Positions 45,326 to 57,066 of a DNA stretch of 64,000 bases are shown piece after piece (the first letter of the stretch is position 1; each line of letters starts with the position of its first letter). Origin of the DNA: Piliocolobus tephrosceles (lineage: Eukaryota; Chordata; Mammalia; Primates; Cercopithecidae). Below the pieces are notes generated by a model. That model did no database searches, was not told the DNA's origin, and saw only the letters and a program-made list of their open reading frames with translations. The stretch is from contig NC_045449.1 of NCBI RefSeq assembly GCF_002776525.5, positions 6,015,476 to 6,079,475 of the forward strand, read 5' to 3'. Position numbers and translations under genes: made by a program.

Positions 45326-45722
45326 ATTATTTTGAAGAATTGGCTCACATGATTGCAGATACTTGATAAGTTGCAAATCTTCAGGGTATGCAGGGAGGCT
45401 GGAGTTCTGGTCCAAAGGCACTATTGTGCTGGAAGAGCTGCAGTTCTTGTCCAAAGGCACTATTGTACTATTGTGCTGGAAGGATTCGCTTATTCCAGTG
45501 TAGTGCTTTCTATTCTTAACAGAAAAAGGTTGCTCTTCTTCTATTAAGGTCTTCACCTGATTGGGTAAGGCCCACACACATCATGGAGGGTAGTCGATCT
45601 GCTTGACTCCATGTCTACTACTTTAAGTGTTAATACCTTTCCAGGAACACATACAATAGTATTTGATCAAATATATGGGCACCATGGCCTAACGAAGTTG
45701 ATGCATAAAATTAGCCTTCACA
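45157..45722 (-). mobile_element. MLT2-type solo LTR (ERVL), reverse strand
   Basis: Begins TGTTTCAGTCAGGATTCTCC and ends 'aaaattagccttcaca'. A perfect 5-bp duplication ATAGG (45152-45156, 45723-45727) flanks it. Inside are (GT)n, (TA)n and (GA)n runs at 45197-45316 and a 37-bp-scale tandem duplication around 'ggcactattgt' at 45403-45478. Confidence 0.88.
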
Positions 45723-45759
45723 ATAGGCATTCAAACATTTACCAAATTGTCACTCAGTG

Positions 45760-46090
45760 ACACATTCCAAGCTGGTAGATTTTTGTCGACATACTTTTGT
45801 TTCATCCCTACAGTATCCTAAGAGGTAGATAGAACTACCCTGTTTCACACATGATGAACTGAGGCTCCAAATTCAGGTTTGTCTAATGACAAGTTTGAGT
45901 TCTGACTCGCTCTTCCACCAGCTCTGTGAGCTTAAGCTGTTTGCTTAACCTCTTGCTGTCAGCTTCCCATATATAAAATAAGCTTAATAACACATCTACC
46001 TATAGGGTAGCTAGGAGAATTCGATGAGATAACGCAGATAAAGGGGCTCACACTGCACAAAGCTTGGTAGACTATAAACGTTCCATAAAG
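45760..46090. mobile_element. Head-to-head pair of MIRs
   Basis: 45760-45893 is reverse MIR ('cctgtttcacacatgatgaa', 'ctgaggctccaaattcaggt'). 45895-46090 is forward MIR ('ttgagttctgactcgctctt', 'cttaacctcttgctgtcagc', 'gagaattcgatgagataacg'). Confidence 0.72.
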
Positions 46091-47309
46091 ACCACATATT
46101 ATTTCTACTGTTGTTCTAGGCAAAGGAGGCCTGGACCCCACTTGGACAAAGCCCAGGAGCATTCCCACAACACGTGGATGTAACAGGTGCATAAACTATT
46201 TACAAACCACAACCGTCACCCGCGAGCTGGGGAGGCTCCTTAATTAAGAAGCAGCCCATCCTGCCACCTGGCAGTGTGCTTCCACTTCCTGGCCTGAGCT
46301 TCAGTGTTTCCACAGTTGGCGCTTTGCAGAGGAGATCTGAGAAACATTAGCACTCTCTGAAGCCCACGCTCCAGACCCACTGGGGAGCCCACCTCTCCAT
46401 CTGTCCAACCATGCACCAAACAGCCACGAGGCAGGAGTCATTGAGAGATGGATTTAGAATGTGCTTTCGATTACTGAGGTGGAGGCCGCTGAGCTCCGTG
46501 CTGGGCAAGTTTCCCGGTGAACACCTCCTCTCGGGTGGCCCCCCAGGCCATTGCTGAGACACAGTTCAGAGTTTTGATGGCACTGTTCACCTGGTGGCCA
46601 CTCTGAATCCCCAGTCCCTCTGTGGCTGGACTCGCCCCAGGAACACAGGATGCTGAGAAGCCACTGCCATCTGTTCATACCTGCTGTTTCAAGCCACCTA
46701 GGGCTGGGGGATGATTTATATGGAGAAAAAGCCATCAGACATCAGACAGGACAGACTGCTCTGCCCCCTCACACACACGCAGGCCACCCCCATTTAGACA
46801 TGTGAACTGCAGTCACCATTTGCTCCAAAGTGTGAATTGCTGGAACCCAAAGCACCCACTTCTCAGCTTCTGAGCTAGAGACAAAGGATGTGAGACATGA
46901 AAGTTGATGGGTTCAGGCAAAACTGATTTGCCCCCTTGCCAACCTCTCTTGCCCTGTACTGTGTAAAAAGGTTCCACGCTAATAGAAGGGAGGAGGGCTG
47001 GAGGGAAAGAAGTGAATCTGAGAGCCGTCTGCTGCCCCGCCTACAGGACAGGAAGAGGGAGCAAAAAGAAATAGGTGAGTTCTCTCTGAAATGGAGGTGG
47101 GGGGGTGGAATTTGAAAAAAAGGGGAGACCTATATGCTGTTTGCTGGCTAGAGTTTTGAAGTTGGAAACCCACAGATGTTTCCTGCACACCCAGACCCTG
47201 GGAGCATGGATGGATCAGTGAGGTATACATCTACCCCTGAGAGGGAGTGGAAGAGGACACAGAGGATGAACCCAAACATCTCGGCGTCCCCAGGTCAGGA
47301 ACTCAGAGG
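46091..47309. other. Repeat-poor stretch
   Basis: No repeat named. 46190-46330 keeps CpGs and 'ccttaattaagaagc', a possible regulatory patch. No exon supported. Confidence 0.4.
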
Positions 47310-47314
47310 GTAGC

Positions 47315-47869
47315 TGTGATGGTGACTGATAGATGTCAACTTGACTGGATTGAAGGATACCTAGGTAGCTGGTAAAGTATTGTTTCTGCGTGTGTCTGTG
47401 AGGGTGTTGCCAGAGGAGATGACACATGAGTCAGTGGACTGGAAGAGGAAGGCCCCTCGCAATGTGGGTGGGCACTATCCAATTGGCTGCCAGTGTGGCT
47501 AGAACAAAGCAGGCAGAAGAAAGGGGATGAGCAGCTTACTTGCTGAGTCTGCTTGCTCTCTGCTGTCTCTCTTCCCACACTGTGCTGGACACTTGCTTCC
47601 TCTTCTCCTGCCCTGGGACATCAGACTCCAGATCCTTTGTTCTTTAGATTCTGGAATGTGCACCAGCAGCCTCCCAGGGGCTCTTGGGCCTTCAGACGCA
47701 GACTGGGGGCTGCACTGTGGGCTTCTCTAGTTTTTCGACTTGGACTGAGCCAAGCTACTGGCTTTTCTTTCCCCAGCTTGCAGACAGGCTATCGTGGGAC
47801 TTCGCCTTGTAATCATGTGAACCAATTCTCCTCTTGGTTCTGTCTCTCTGGAGAACCCTGACTAATACA
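47315..47869 (+). mobile_element. MLT2-type solo LTR (ERVL)
   Basis: Begins TGTGATGGTGACTGATAG and ends 'ccctgactaataca'. 'gtgtctgtgagggtgttgcc', 'gcaatgtgggtgggcactat' and 'tctgtctctctggagaaccc' follow the family. GTAGC/GTAGG (47310-47314, 47870-47874) is the duplication. It is the same family as 45157-45722 in opposite orientation. Confidence 0.88.
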
Positions 47870-47874
47870 GTAGG

Positions 47875-48849
47875 TGACACTGGGGGACTCATGGGGTGTA
47901 AAGATGTGACTATCAGAGAAATGCAAAGTGCCAAAGATAGCGAGCAGCCAATGGTTCAGGGTATTGCCAACACTGGGGCACTGAGAAAGAGCTCAGGACT
48001 GGCCTGGCACTTACAGCTGTGGCAAGCCCCCAGAGCAGGCAGGATGAAGAACACACAACTCCATGCTCCACCATAACGCCAGCTGCATCTCATTTGTCCA
48101 TGGGGCTAAAGGGGAACTTCAGCCCCATGGAGATCGTGTCCCTACACTCCAGCCTGGCAGAGTGTTGGCTATGACCAAACGAACAACTCCAAATATACCT
48201 TCCCTTTCCCCGATAAATGGGTAGGCTAGGAAAACTCGAACTGGAAGAAACAAAGCCACCTGCACTTCATCAACCGAGTGCTTGGAGTAAAAAAAGTAAA
48301 ATCAGTTCTGCAAGTCCAGAACATCCCATTTTCCCCACAACCGGCTCTACAACCATTGAAAGTCTATACGCGTTTCATAGACAAATGCCAATAAGCACGT
48401 GACTTCTTGTGATAAGGAGATTTTTCTTCATGTAGCACTGAGAGCAAGACTTTACATATGGCTAGGAAAGGCAGGAGCCTATTTTAGAATTCTCGAAATG
48501 AAGATGGGACTATCATGCTGAGAATTTCTGTATTGGAAGGAGGGGTGTTGCCAATAGGAAACTCCTAGCTCACATCGTATCTTGTCAGGGAAGGATTTAT
48601 CCCCCCTGAAAATCTTCTGTTGTATCCTAGCCTGGGTTCCTCCCAGAAGCTTATTTGAAGATAAGGATTTGAGAACAGGAGGTCTGTTTGGGAGATGATC
48701 TTAGAAAGTGTTCTAGAGAATGGGAAAATGAGTCAGGGTAGGGAAAGAAGCCCATACTTCCCCCAGGTGACTTCATGAGCAGGCGACCGCCTGGGAAGCT
48801 GGTATGTAGCTATGTAGCACTCCCTCCCACCACTATTACCAGGGTTAAG
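47875..48849. other. Repeat-poor stretch
   Basis: No repeat family or exon recognised. 48180-48400 is mixed-composition unique sequence. Confidence 0.4.
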
Positions 48850-48863
48850 AAGCTGGGTTCTTT

Positions 48864-49151
48864 TTGGGGGGGGGGGGATGGAGTCTCACTCTGCCAGGCT
48901 GGAGTGTAGGGGCACGATCTCAGCTCACTGCAACTTCTGCCTCCCAGGTTCAAGTGATTCTCCTGCCTCAGCCTCCTGAGTAGCTGGGACTACAGGTGTG
49001 TGCCACCACGCCCAGCTAATTTTTTGTATTTTTGGTAGAGACACGGTTTCACCATCTTGGCCAGGATGGTCTCGATCGCTTGACCTTGTGATCCGCCTGC
49101 CTCAGCCTCCCAAAGTGCTGGGATTGCAGGCGTGAGCCACCGCACCTGGCC
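48864..49151 (-). mobile_element. Alu with a 12-G run at the tail position
   Basis: Reverse-strand Alu. Instead of a long T tail it has TTTTT followed by 12 G (48866-48877), then 'atggagtctcactctg'. AAGCTGGGTTCTTT (48850-48863) and AAACTGGGTTCTTT (49153-49166) flank it. Confidence 0.94.
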
Positions 49152-49159
49152 CAAACTGG

Positions 49160-49445
49160 GTTCTTTATTCACTCATTTCTTTTTGTCATCAACCAAGGGC
49201 TGCTCCTGGTGGCATTGACTTCCGGGCACTGCAGCCTGGCCTGCACCCGGCCTGAGCAGAACCCTTGGCAAAGTGCCATCGTTGCCTGCAGTCAGATGCT
49301 GGACCACGCAGTGTTGGTCCAGCTCACAGTGTATCTTGTGAACTGATAGGGCTCCACAGGACACTGCCAGAATCTGCTGCCCTAGGCATGTCTGTGGCTT
49401 GTCACATCCCATGTGGCAAGACTTGTCTCGTCTCCTGAATCTCGA
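49160..49445 (-). other. Unassigned minus-strand open frame ending DDKKK
   Basis: An open frame of about 95 codons ends in DDKKK and a stop at 49173-49175, with AATAAA about 6 nt further on. Cys/His-rich stretches occur (HCELDQHC). I do not recognise a protein. It may be a remnant of a retrocopy or chance. No poly(A) remnant is visible. Confidence 0.3.
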
Positions 49446-49494
49446 AACAAACAACACAAATGACACGTCTAAACAGTCTATGTGAAATTAATAA

Positions 49495-49735
49495 TCTTAA
49501 AATTGGGAAGAACTCTCAATGTCATTTAGTCTAACATCCCACCCAGTACAGGAAATCCTGCTGAAACATCATTCCAAGCAAAAAGTCATCCTCTACGTGA
49601 ACGATGCCAACAGGGCAGGACCACTCCCTCTTAAGCCCTCCTCTCCTGTTGTAGAAATTCCAGTCCATGAGATAGGGTTGCCTTGTCTTTGTTCCAAATG
49701 TCTCCCTCTGTGACCTACACCTGTTAGCCCAGGTT
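49495..49735 (+). mobile_element. L3/CR1-like LINE relic
   Basis: 'tgtcatttagtctaacatcc', 'tcctctacgtgaacgatgcc' and 'ccttgtctttgttccaaatg' fit the pattern of old CR1/L3 3' sequence. Confidence 0.45.
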
Positions 49736-49789
49736 CTGTTTCCCCGAGCCACGCAAAGAAAAAAAAAAAAATTTCCATTCATGCCATTG

Positions 49790-49816
49790 ATGATAGGCGG
49801 AATAATAACCCCCCTA

Positions 49817-49856
<40 letters not shown>

Positions 49857-50293
49857 GATGTGACCATCCTAATCTTCAGAACCTGTGAATATGTTGCCTT
49901 TCATGGCCAAAGAGACTTTGCAGGTGTGATTAAGTTAAGGACTTGCAGATGGGAATATTCACCTGGATCTTCCAGGAGTGTCCAGTGCAACCACAAGCCT
50001 CCTTATAAGGGAAAGAGGAAGGCAGGAGAGTAAGAAGGAGGAAGCAGAGGTCAGAGTGTCAAGATCACTGCTTTGCAAATGAAAGAGAGACCTGCACCAA
50101 GGAATGGCTCTGGAAGTTGGAAAAGATGAGGAACAGATTCTTCACTAGAGTGTCCAGAAGCAACACAGCTCTGCCGACATCTTGATGTTAGCCCAGGGAG
50201 GCTTCTAACCTCTAAAACTGTAAGATCGATTTCTGTTGTTATAAGCCACGAAGTTCGTGGTCATTTGTTGTGGCAGCAATAAGAAACTAATAC
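49790..50293 (+). mobile_element. MLT1-type LTR with internal (CA)n
   Basis: 'ataggcggaataataacccc', 'gactttgcaggtgtgattaa', 'ggatcttccaggagtgtcca', 'ctgttgttataagccacgaa', ending 'agaaactaataca'. A (CA)n at 49816-49853 lies near its 5' end. Confidence 0.8.
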
Positions 50294-51408
50294 ACCCTTA
50301 CGGCAGTGCTTGATGCAGGTGAGGCCAACCTATGGGCTCTCCTTTCCAAACAAGACATGATTTTTCAACCATATCTTGTAATAAATATATGGCTTCCAGG
50401 CTCTTGCTGTCCTTGTCACCCTGCTCTGAAAACTCTCTAGTGCCCCAAGACTAACCGGGCCCTTCACACGCTGGCCCCAAGCAGTGGATATATAATTCCA
50501 TGTGAAATCAACTCAAGCCCAGAAAGGACTAGGATCCTGGCTTCCCATGATCCGGACAATGTACTCTCCATTGCAGTCACATTTTTACAGCCTTGCCATG
50601 CCAACAACTGAAACCCAGAGTCCTCTTCGTGGAAAATGTTTCAAGCCTGTTCTCCTTCATCTTGTAAGGATGCAATTGAGTTTTAAGACCCAACTGTGGG
50701 AGCTTACATTTATTCTGCTCATCTCTTCAACTTCTTTACTTTTCTTTCTTAATTTCAACCAATTGTTTCAACCCATCGAAGTCATCTTGGAATCTGACTC
50801 AAACACCTAAGTATTGGCTGTTCCTCTCATTGCATCTGACCATGTGGTGATAAGGAGGCGAAACATACTCCCCCACACGTAGCCTTATCACTCACTGCAT
50901 CCCTTCAGGTTCCCCCACAGCCTGTCATGGCAGGAGATCTGGCCTCTACAGCTATTCCTTTCCTCCATACCGCCAAAGACAAGCACAGGTCCTTTGCATT
51001 TTAAGAGTTTTGCTAATGATTACTGAGATAAATTCGATATGGAGTAATAGAGTGATGAATATGAGGAAATCGCATTAGTCTCAGAATTCCACAAAGTCCA
51101 TAAAGTCCGGCCCTTTGTCCACAGTTAAAGCCCTCTCTGAGATGATCACTAGGTACCCTCCACGGAACACCTCCCTAGCTTTAATTCCGAAAGATGGGCT
51201 TAAGCCCCGCTCCACCTCTGATTCTCTCACACATACATCACCCGTAATAGTGAGCACCACCTAAGTGAAGACGCCATCCTGCAGAACATCGGGTACCTCC
51301 CTTCCTCTGGTGGCCGTTTTGCGTTTGAGATCCCCGGACTGTGAGATCCTTAAGTCACTGAGGCTCTGTTCAGCAAAGAACTAATCCTCTCTGAAAATTT
51401 CCTCATGG
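50294..51408. other. Unassigned stretch
   Basis: About 1.1 kb with no repeat I can name with confidence. 50390-50480 ('ctgaaaactctctagtgccc') is faintly L2-like. No exon supported. Confidence 0.4.
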
Positions 51409-51640
51409 GCACTCATCAGTGTTTCCAGCTGATAAGCGGAAACTTAACATTATCCAACTTTTAGTTGTGTCTACCTTTGAGTCACTGGTAAAAATGCTAA
51501 ATAGAACAGAGCCAAGCACAAAGAGCTGGAGAACAGCTCTGCAGATATTTTTCTCACTTGCCCCCAGTTCAATCTGAACATCCAACTCCAAACCAGCCCA
51601 CACGAAGCTCATCCTTCTTATAAACAGCTAGATGGGAACA
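51409..51640 (-). repeat. Inverted duplicate, copy A
   Basis: About 230 bp whose reverse complement recurs at 52891-53126. Shared blocks include 'tcatcagtgtttccagct', 'gagctggagaacagctctgc' and 'ctcacttgccc'. Its minus-strand frame reads LFSIF, copy B reads LFNIFINDL, reminiscent of LINE reverse-transcriptase text, but the homology is too short to assign. Confidence 0.88.
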
Positions 51641-52029
51641 CAGACAAAGACAGAAGTCAGAACCAGGTGTAATATCCAGAATGTATAAAGAACTCTTAAA
51701 ACTCAACAACAAAAGATAATTCAATTTTTTTAAATGGGCAAAGGACTTGAACAGACATTCCTCCAAAGAAGATATACAAATGGCCAACAAACACAGGAAA
51801 AGATGAACAACCATATTAATCATTACAGAAATGCAAATCCAGCCACAAGGAGATGCCACTCCACACCCACTAGGATGGGTGTAATAATTTTTTAAAATAA
51901 TAAGAATTGGCAAGGATGTAAAAAAATTAGAACTCTCATACATTGCTGGTGGGAAAGTAAAATGGTTCAGCCACTGTGGAAAGTGGCCTGGTGGTTCCTC
52001 AAAAAGTTAAACATAAAATTACTATATGA

Positions 52030-52328
52030 GGCTGGGTGCCATAGCTCATGCCTGCAATCCCAGCACTTTAGGAAGCTGAGGCAAAAGCATTGCTTCAGTT
52101 CAAGAATTTGTGATAATCCTGAGCAACATAGGGAGACCTCATCTCTACAAAATATAAACAAAATTAGCCAGATGTGGTGGCATATGCCTATAGTTCTAGC
52201 TACTCAGGGGACTGAAGTGGGAGGATCATTTGAGCCTGGGAGGTCGAGGCTGCAGTGAGCCATGATCACACCACTGCACCCCAGTCTGGATGACAGAGAA
52301 AGACCCTTTACGAAATAAAAAAAAAAAA
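52030..52328 (+). mobile_element. AluJ nested in L1
   Basis: Strongly diverged Alu ('tgagcaacatagggagacct', 'ggaggtcgaggctgcagtga'), typical of AluJ. TACTATATGA (52020-52029) and TACTGTATGA (52329-52338) flank it. Confidence 0.93.
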
Positions 52329-52890
52329 TACTGTATGATTCAGTGATTCCACACGTATATACATACCCAAAAGAACTGAAAACTGCTACTAAAACAAATG
52401 CATGTAACCACATGTTCAGAGCAACGCTATTCACAATATTCAAAAGGTAGAAACAGCCCAAATGTCCATCAATGAACAAATGGAGAAACAAACTGTGGTA
52501 TCTGTGGTATGTACCTATAATGAAATATTATTAAAATATTATTAAAATTTTATTAAAATATTAAAATATAATGAAGCACTGTATTAACTCATAAAAAGGA
52601 ATAAAGTATTATTAGGCCATTAAAAAGGAATGAATGATAGCAAAGTGGGTAAACCTGGAAAACATTATGCTAAGTGAAAGAAGCCAGAAACAAAAGGTCA
52701 CACATTATATAACTCCATTTATATGAAATATTTATAATGGGTAAAGCTATGGAGACAGAACAAAGACTAGTGATTGCCAGGGGCTGATGAGAAGGAGGGT
52801 TGGAGAGCAACAGAAACTGCTTAATGGGTACAGGATTTCCTTTTGGAGTGATGAAAATATTTCTGGACCCAAATAGAGGTGATAACTGCA

Positions 52891-53126
52891 TGATGTCCCC
52901 ATCTAGTTGCTAATGGGAGGGATGAGCTACTCTTGGGCTGATTTGGAGCTTGATGTGGAGATTGAAATCAGGGCAAGTGAGAAAGATGTTTGCAGAGCTG
53001 TTCTCCAGCTCTCTCTCCTTGGTTCTATTTAACATTTTTATCAATGACTTAAACGTGGACATGACTGAAATTTGAATAATGTTAAGTTTCTGCTTATTAG
53101 CTGGAAACACTGATGAATGTGCTAAA
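52891..53126 (+). repeat. Inverted duplicate, copy B, inserted in the L1
   Basis: Reverse complement of copy A, about 80 percent identical by eye. It interrupts the L1 3' UTR: 'gataactgca' before and 'caacattgta' after are contiguous in L1. TGCA stands on both sides (52887-52890, 53127-53130). Confidence 0.88.
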
Positions 53127-53268
53127 TGCACAACATTGTAAAAGCACAAAATGCCACTGAGTCATTCACTTTTAAATGGTTAATTTTAGGTTATGTGAAT
53201 TTTACCTCGATTTTAAAAAAATATGTCATTTCCACTTTCAGACTGTGAACTTAAAACTCAAGGATTTA

Positions 53269-53577
53269 GGCTGAGCGCGGTGGCTCACACCTATAATCCC
53301 AGCACTTTAGGAGGCCGAGGTGGGCGGATCATGAGGTCAGGAGATTGAGACCATCCTGGCTAACACGGTGAAACCCCATCTCTACTAAAAATATAAAAAA
53401 TTAGCCAGGCGTGGTGGCAGGCACCTATATAGTCCCAGCTACTCGGGAGGATGAGGCAGGAGAATGGTGTGAACCCAGGAGGCGGATGTTGCAGTGAGCC
53501 AAGATCATGCCACTGCACTCCAGCCCAGGCGACAGAGCGAGACTCTGTCTCAAACAAACAAACAAACAAACAAAAAC
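53269..53577 (+). mobile_element. AluY-like element with (AAAC)n tail
   Basis: Full-length Alu. ACTCAAGGATTTA at 53256-53268 and 53578-53590 is a perfect 13-bp duplication. Confidence 0.96.
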
Positions 53578-53592
53578 ACTCAAGGATTTACC

Positions 53593-53967
53593 TGTGTTAG
53601 TCCATTTTCACCCTGTTGATAAGGACGTATCCAAGACTGGGCAATTTACAAAAGAAAGTGGTTTAATTGGACTTACAGTTCAATGTGGCTGAGGAAGCCT
53701 CACAATCATGGTGGAAGGCAAGGAGGAGCAAGTCACACGTCACATGGATGGCAGCAGGCAAAGAGAAAATGAGGAAGACGCAAAAGGGGAAACCCCTGAT
53801 AAAACCATCGGCTCTCATGAGACTTGTTCACTACCACAAGAACAGGATGGCTGAACCACCCCTGTGACTCCATTATCACCCACCTGGTCCCTCCCACAAT
53901 ATGTGGGAATTATGGGAGTACAATTCAAAATGAGATTTGAGTGGAGACACAGAGCCAAACCGTATCA
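53593..53967 (-). mobile_element. THE1-like solo LTR, reverse strand
   Basis: Begins TGTGTTAGTCCATTTTCACC and ends 'ccaaaccgtatca'. 'cctcacaatcatggtggaag', 'tctcatgagacttgttcact' and 'tgagatttgagtggagacac' fit. A perfect 5-bp duplication TTACC (53588-53592, 53968-53972) flanks it and overlaps the end of the Alu duplication. Confidence 0.92.
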
Positions 53968-53972
53968 TTACC

Positions 53973-54979
53973 TTACTCTTCCCAAAACTGCATTGAAATG
54001 ACCAAAGAAACAGAAAATTAAGATCCCTGAGACAGAGAGCAATGCCTGCAGTAGACAGAAAAACGGGAGAGTATCTGGGAGGAATGAAGCTTCCTCCCGG
54101 AATGGATGCAGGAGAAGTGATCAATAAGAAAAAAGATGGCTCACAATTCATACAAGAAAGAGATGGCCCCACCTGAAATGTGGGCAGGAAGGTTTTCCAA
54201 CAGAGCCCAGTGGAATCTCTCAACTCAAGGCAACAGGGGTGTCGGGTGAAAGAGCAATGTGAATCAGGGGGTAGCACCCCAGCTGGCAGGCTGGTGGGAG
54301 GTGTGCACAGGCTGCACGCACGACATGGTGGTGGTTGTACCAAGTCATTGGGTGTGGTGTGATCTGGGCAAGTAAAGAGACAGACTTCGTGCACCAGGCT
54401 CCTGGCATGGCCAGTAAGACTAGAAAGAGGTGGGTTAACTGTAGGTCATCTCAACAGGCATGATTTAAAAAGTCAATGTCCTAAACCCATAGCCCAGTAC
54501 CAGAAGTACTAATTCACTGTATTTCAGTGACTGTTATAGAACCAGAGTGAACATGACCCAGCCGACTCATCCATATTGTATTTTATTTGTAAAGAAACAC
54601 GCACCTTTACTACCTGAGGCATTCTTATATTTTCTATTCTGATCTACTCTGTTTCATTAAAAAATAAAAATAAAAAAGATGCTGGCCATCACCCACTTAC
54701 ATGGTTTAATGTAGCTTATATCTCCATGGTAACTCTACCACTCTCTACACACAGATACCCCTAAGATCCAAGCTAAAAGAAGAGAAGGGGGGATGGAGGC
54801 CGGAAATAATCAGAAGGGGGAAGTTGCAGGTTTCAGGGATTCTTTCAGGGCACCAGGAATTCCTGGAATCCCACAGTGGAGGATTCAAGCCAAGGATGTG
54901 GGACTCTGCCGCCCACCTGCTGCAGGGGAGGCGCCTACTTGATCTGCTCAGCAGATATGTAAATAGATTTAGGCCAATC
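53973..54979. other. Unassigned stretch
   Basis: Includes most of a 172-codon minus-strand frame (53876-54394) that runs into the THE1 LTR and resembles nothing known. 54655-54678 is an A-rich tail-like run with no element I can name. No exon supported. Confidence 0.4.
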
Positions 54980-54993
54980 AAAAAGACAAATAC

Positions 54994-55185
54994 GGCCAGG
55001 CACGGTGGCTTGCACCTGTAATCCCGCCACCGCCAGAGGCGGGCAGATCACGAGCTCAGGAGTTTGAGACCAGCCTGACCAATATGGTGAAACCCCATCT
55101 CTACTAAAATACAAAAATTAGCCAGGTGTAGCGGCAGCAGGGTCAACAGAGTGAGACTCCATCTAAAAAAAAAAAAAAAAAAAAA
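54994..55185 (+). mobile_element. Alu with large internal deletion
   Basis: Alu head and left arm, then the right arm jumps from 'ccaggtgtagcggcagcagg' to 'gtcaacagagtgagactcc', losing about 100 bp. AAAAAGACAAATAC (54980-54993, 55186-55199) flanks it. Confidence 0.93.
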
Positions 55186-55232
55186 AAAAAGACAAATACG
55201 TGTGTCACAATAGGAAAAAAGACCAAAGGCGT

Positions 55233-55500
55233 GAACTGTCAGGAGGCCGAGACAGGCGGATCACGAGGTCAGGAGATCGAGACCATCCTGGCTAACACGG
55301 TGAAACCCCCGTCTCTACTAAAAAATACAAAAAACTAGCCGGGCGGGCGCCTGTAGTCCCAGCTACTCAGGAGGCTGAGGCAGGAGAATGGTGTGAACCC
55401 GGGAGGCGGAGCTTGCAGTGAGGCGAGATCCGGCCACTGCACTCCAGCCTGGGCGACAGAGCGAGACTCCGTCTCAAAAAAAAAAAAAAAAAAAAAAAAA
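55233..55500 (+). mobile_element. 5'-truncated AluYR-like element
   Basis: Starts at 'gaggccgagacaggcgg' without the Alu head. It has 'actagccgggcgggcgcc' (a small deletion of the usual GAGGTG) and 'gatccggccactgc', the same monkey-type markers as 6483-6800. 24-A tail. Confidence 0.92.
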
Positions 55501-55795
55501 ACGTGAAACACATGTGACAAGGACATGACTTATTTATTTATGAATAGTTCTGCTGACCCCTAGCTCTCTACAGCCACTTCTGTCTGCAGGGGTGAGAAAA
55601 CTGGGGAGGAAAGGAAATCGCTTTTGAGAAGTCATTTTTAGTTATGAATGAGAACTTATTTCATGTTCTTTGAAAGACACAAGTAAAGCCTGATTCCTTT
55701 TTAACTACTTTAGGCTACTTGTCTGTGCTTCTCTGATTAAGATACTCCATGCTGAGCCACGGGGACCCGGCTTTCACAGGAGTTACACGGAGGAC

Positions 55796-56085
55796 GAAGA
55801 GACGCTGAACCTCCCTTGAGATCAAAGGAATGCAAATCACACAACAGTAAGCAGTCATTTGAACCTACCAGACTGGAGAAAATAAAAACACCAGTACCAG
55901 CAGGATTGTAAATTGTACCAACTTTCCCAGATGCCACCTGTTGCTAATAGCAAATTTTAAATTGTGCATGCTCTATGATTCCACAGTTCCATGCTTACAA
56001 ATTCAGTGAAGGAAATAATTGCAAAAGTACATACATATATTTACAAGAAGGTAAACACTGAGGGCAACCTAAATATGCATTGCTC
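55796..56085 (+). mobile_element. Old L1M fragment
   Basis: 'ttgagatcaaaggaatgcaaatcac' (in pieces), 'accagcaggattgtaaattg', 'gaaggaaataattgcaaaag' and 'gagggcaacctaaatatgca' fit an old L1 ORF2 end. Confidence 0.65.
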
Positions 56086-56099
56086 TCATTTATCTGCTA

Positions 56100-56290
56100 T
56101 TCAGGGTCCCAGACACACACAGAGCACTTAAAGGCTTCAGTTGAGCTCATCTTCATGTCAACTCCATGGGATGTATGTTATTATCTCCATTTTAGAGCTG
56201 AAGACATTAAGACTCAGGAAGTTTTAGTGACACGTCCAAAGTCACAGCAGGACTGCATGACGACCTTACTCTTTGGTTGCAGAGTCTAAC
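56100..56290 (-). mobile_element. MIR
   Basis: 'tgtatgttattatctccatt', 'ttagagctgaagacattaag' and 'cgtccaaagtcacagcagga' are the reverse MIR. Confidence 0.75.
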
Positions 56291-57052
<762 letters not shown>

Positions 57053-57066
57053 AGAGGTCCACCCAG

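Larger units (their letters stand above)
51655..53210 (+). mobile_element. L1MA/MB-like element, 3' part
   Basis: 'taaagaactcttaaaactca', 'tgggcaaaggacttgaacag', 'attgctggtgggaaagtaaa', 'aatgtccatcaatgaacaaa', 'gtcacacattatataactcc', ending 'gtgaattttacctcgatttt' and A tail. It is interrupted by an AluJ (52030) and by duplicate B (52891). ORF2 is badly degraded. Confidence 0.88.

Noticed and set aside
45161..45577. 138-codon minus-strand frame
   Set aside because: It runs through the GT/TA/GA repeats and the MLT2 LTR.
53876..54394. 172-codon minus-strand frame as a gene
   Set aside because: It begins in unassigned DNA and ends in the THE1 LTR, has no known motif, and shows no splice or promoter context.
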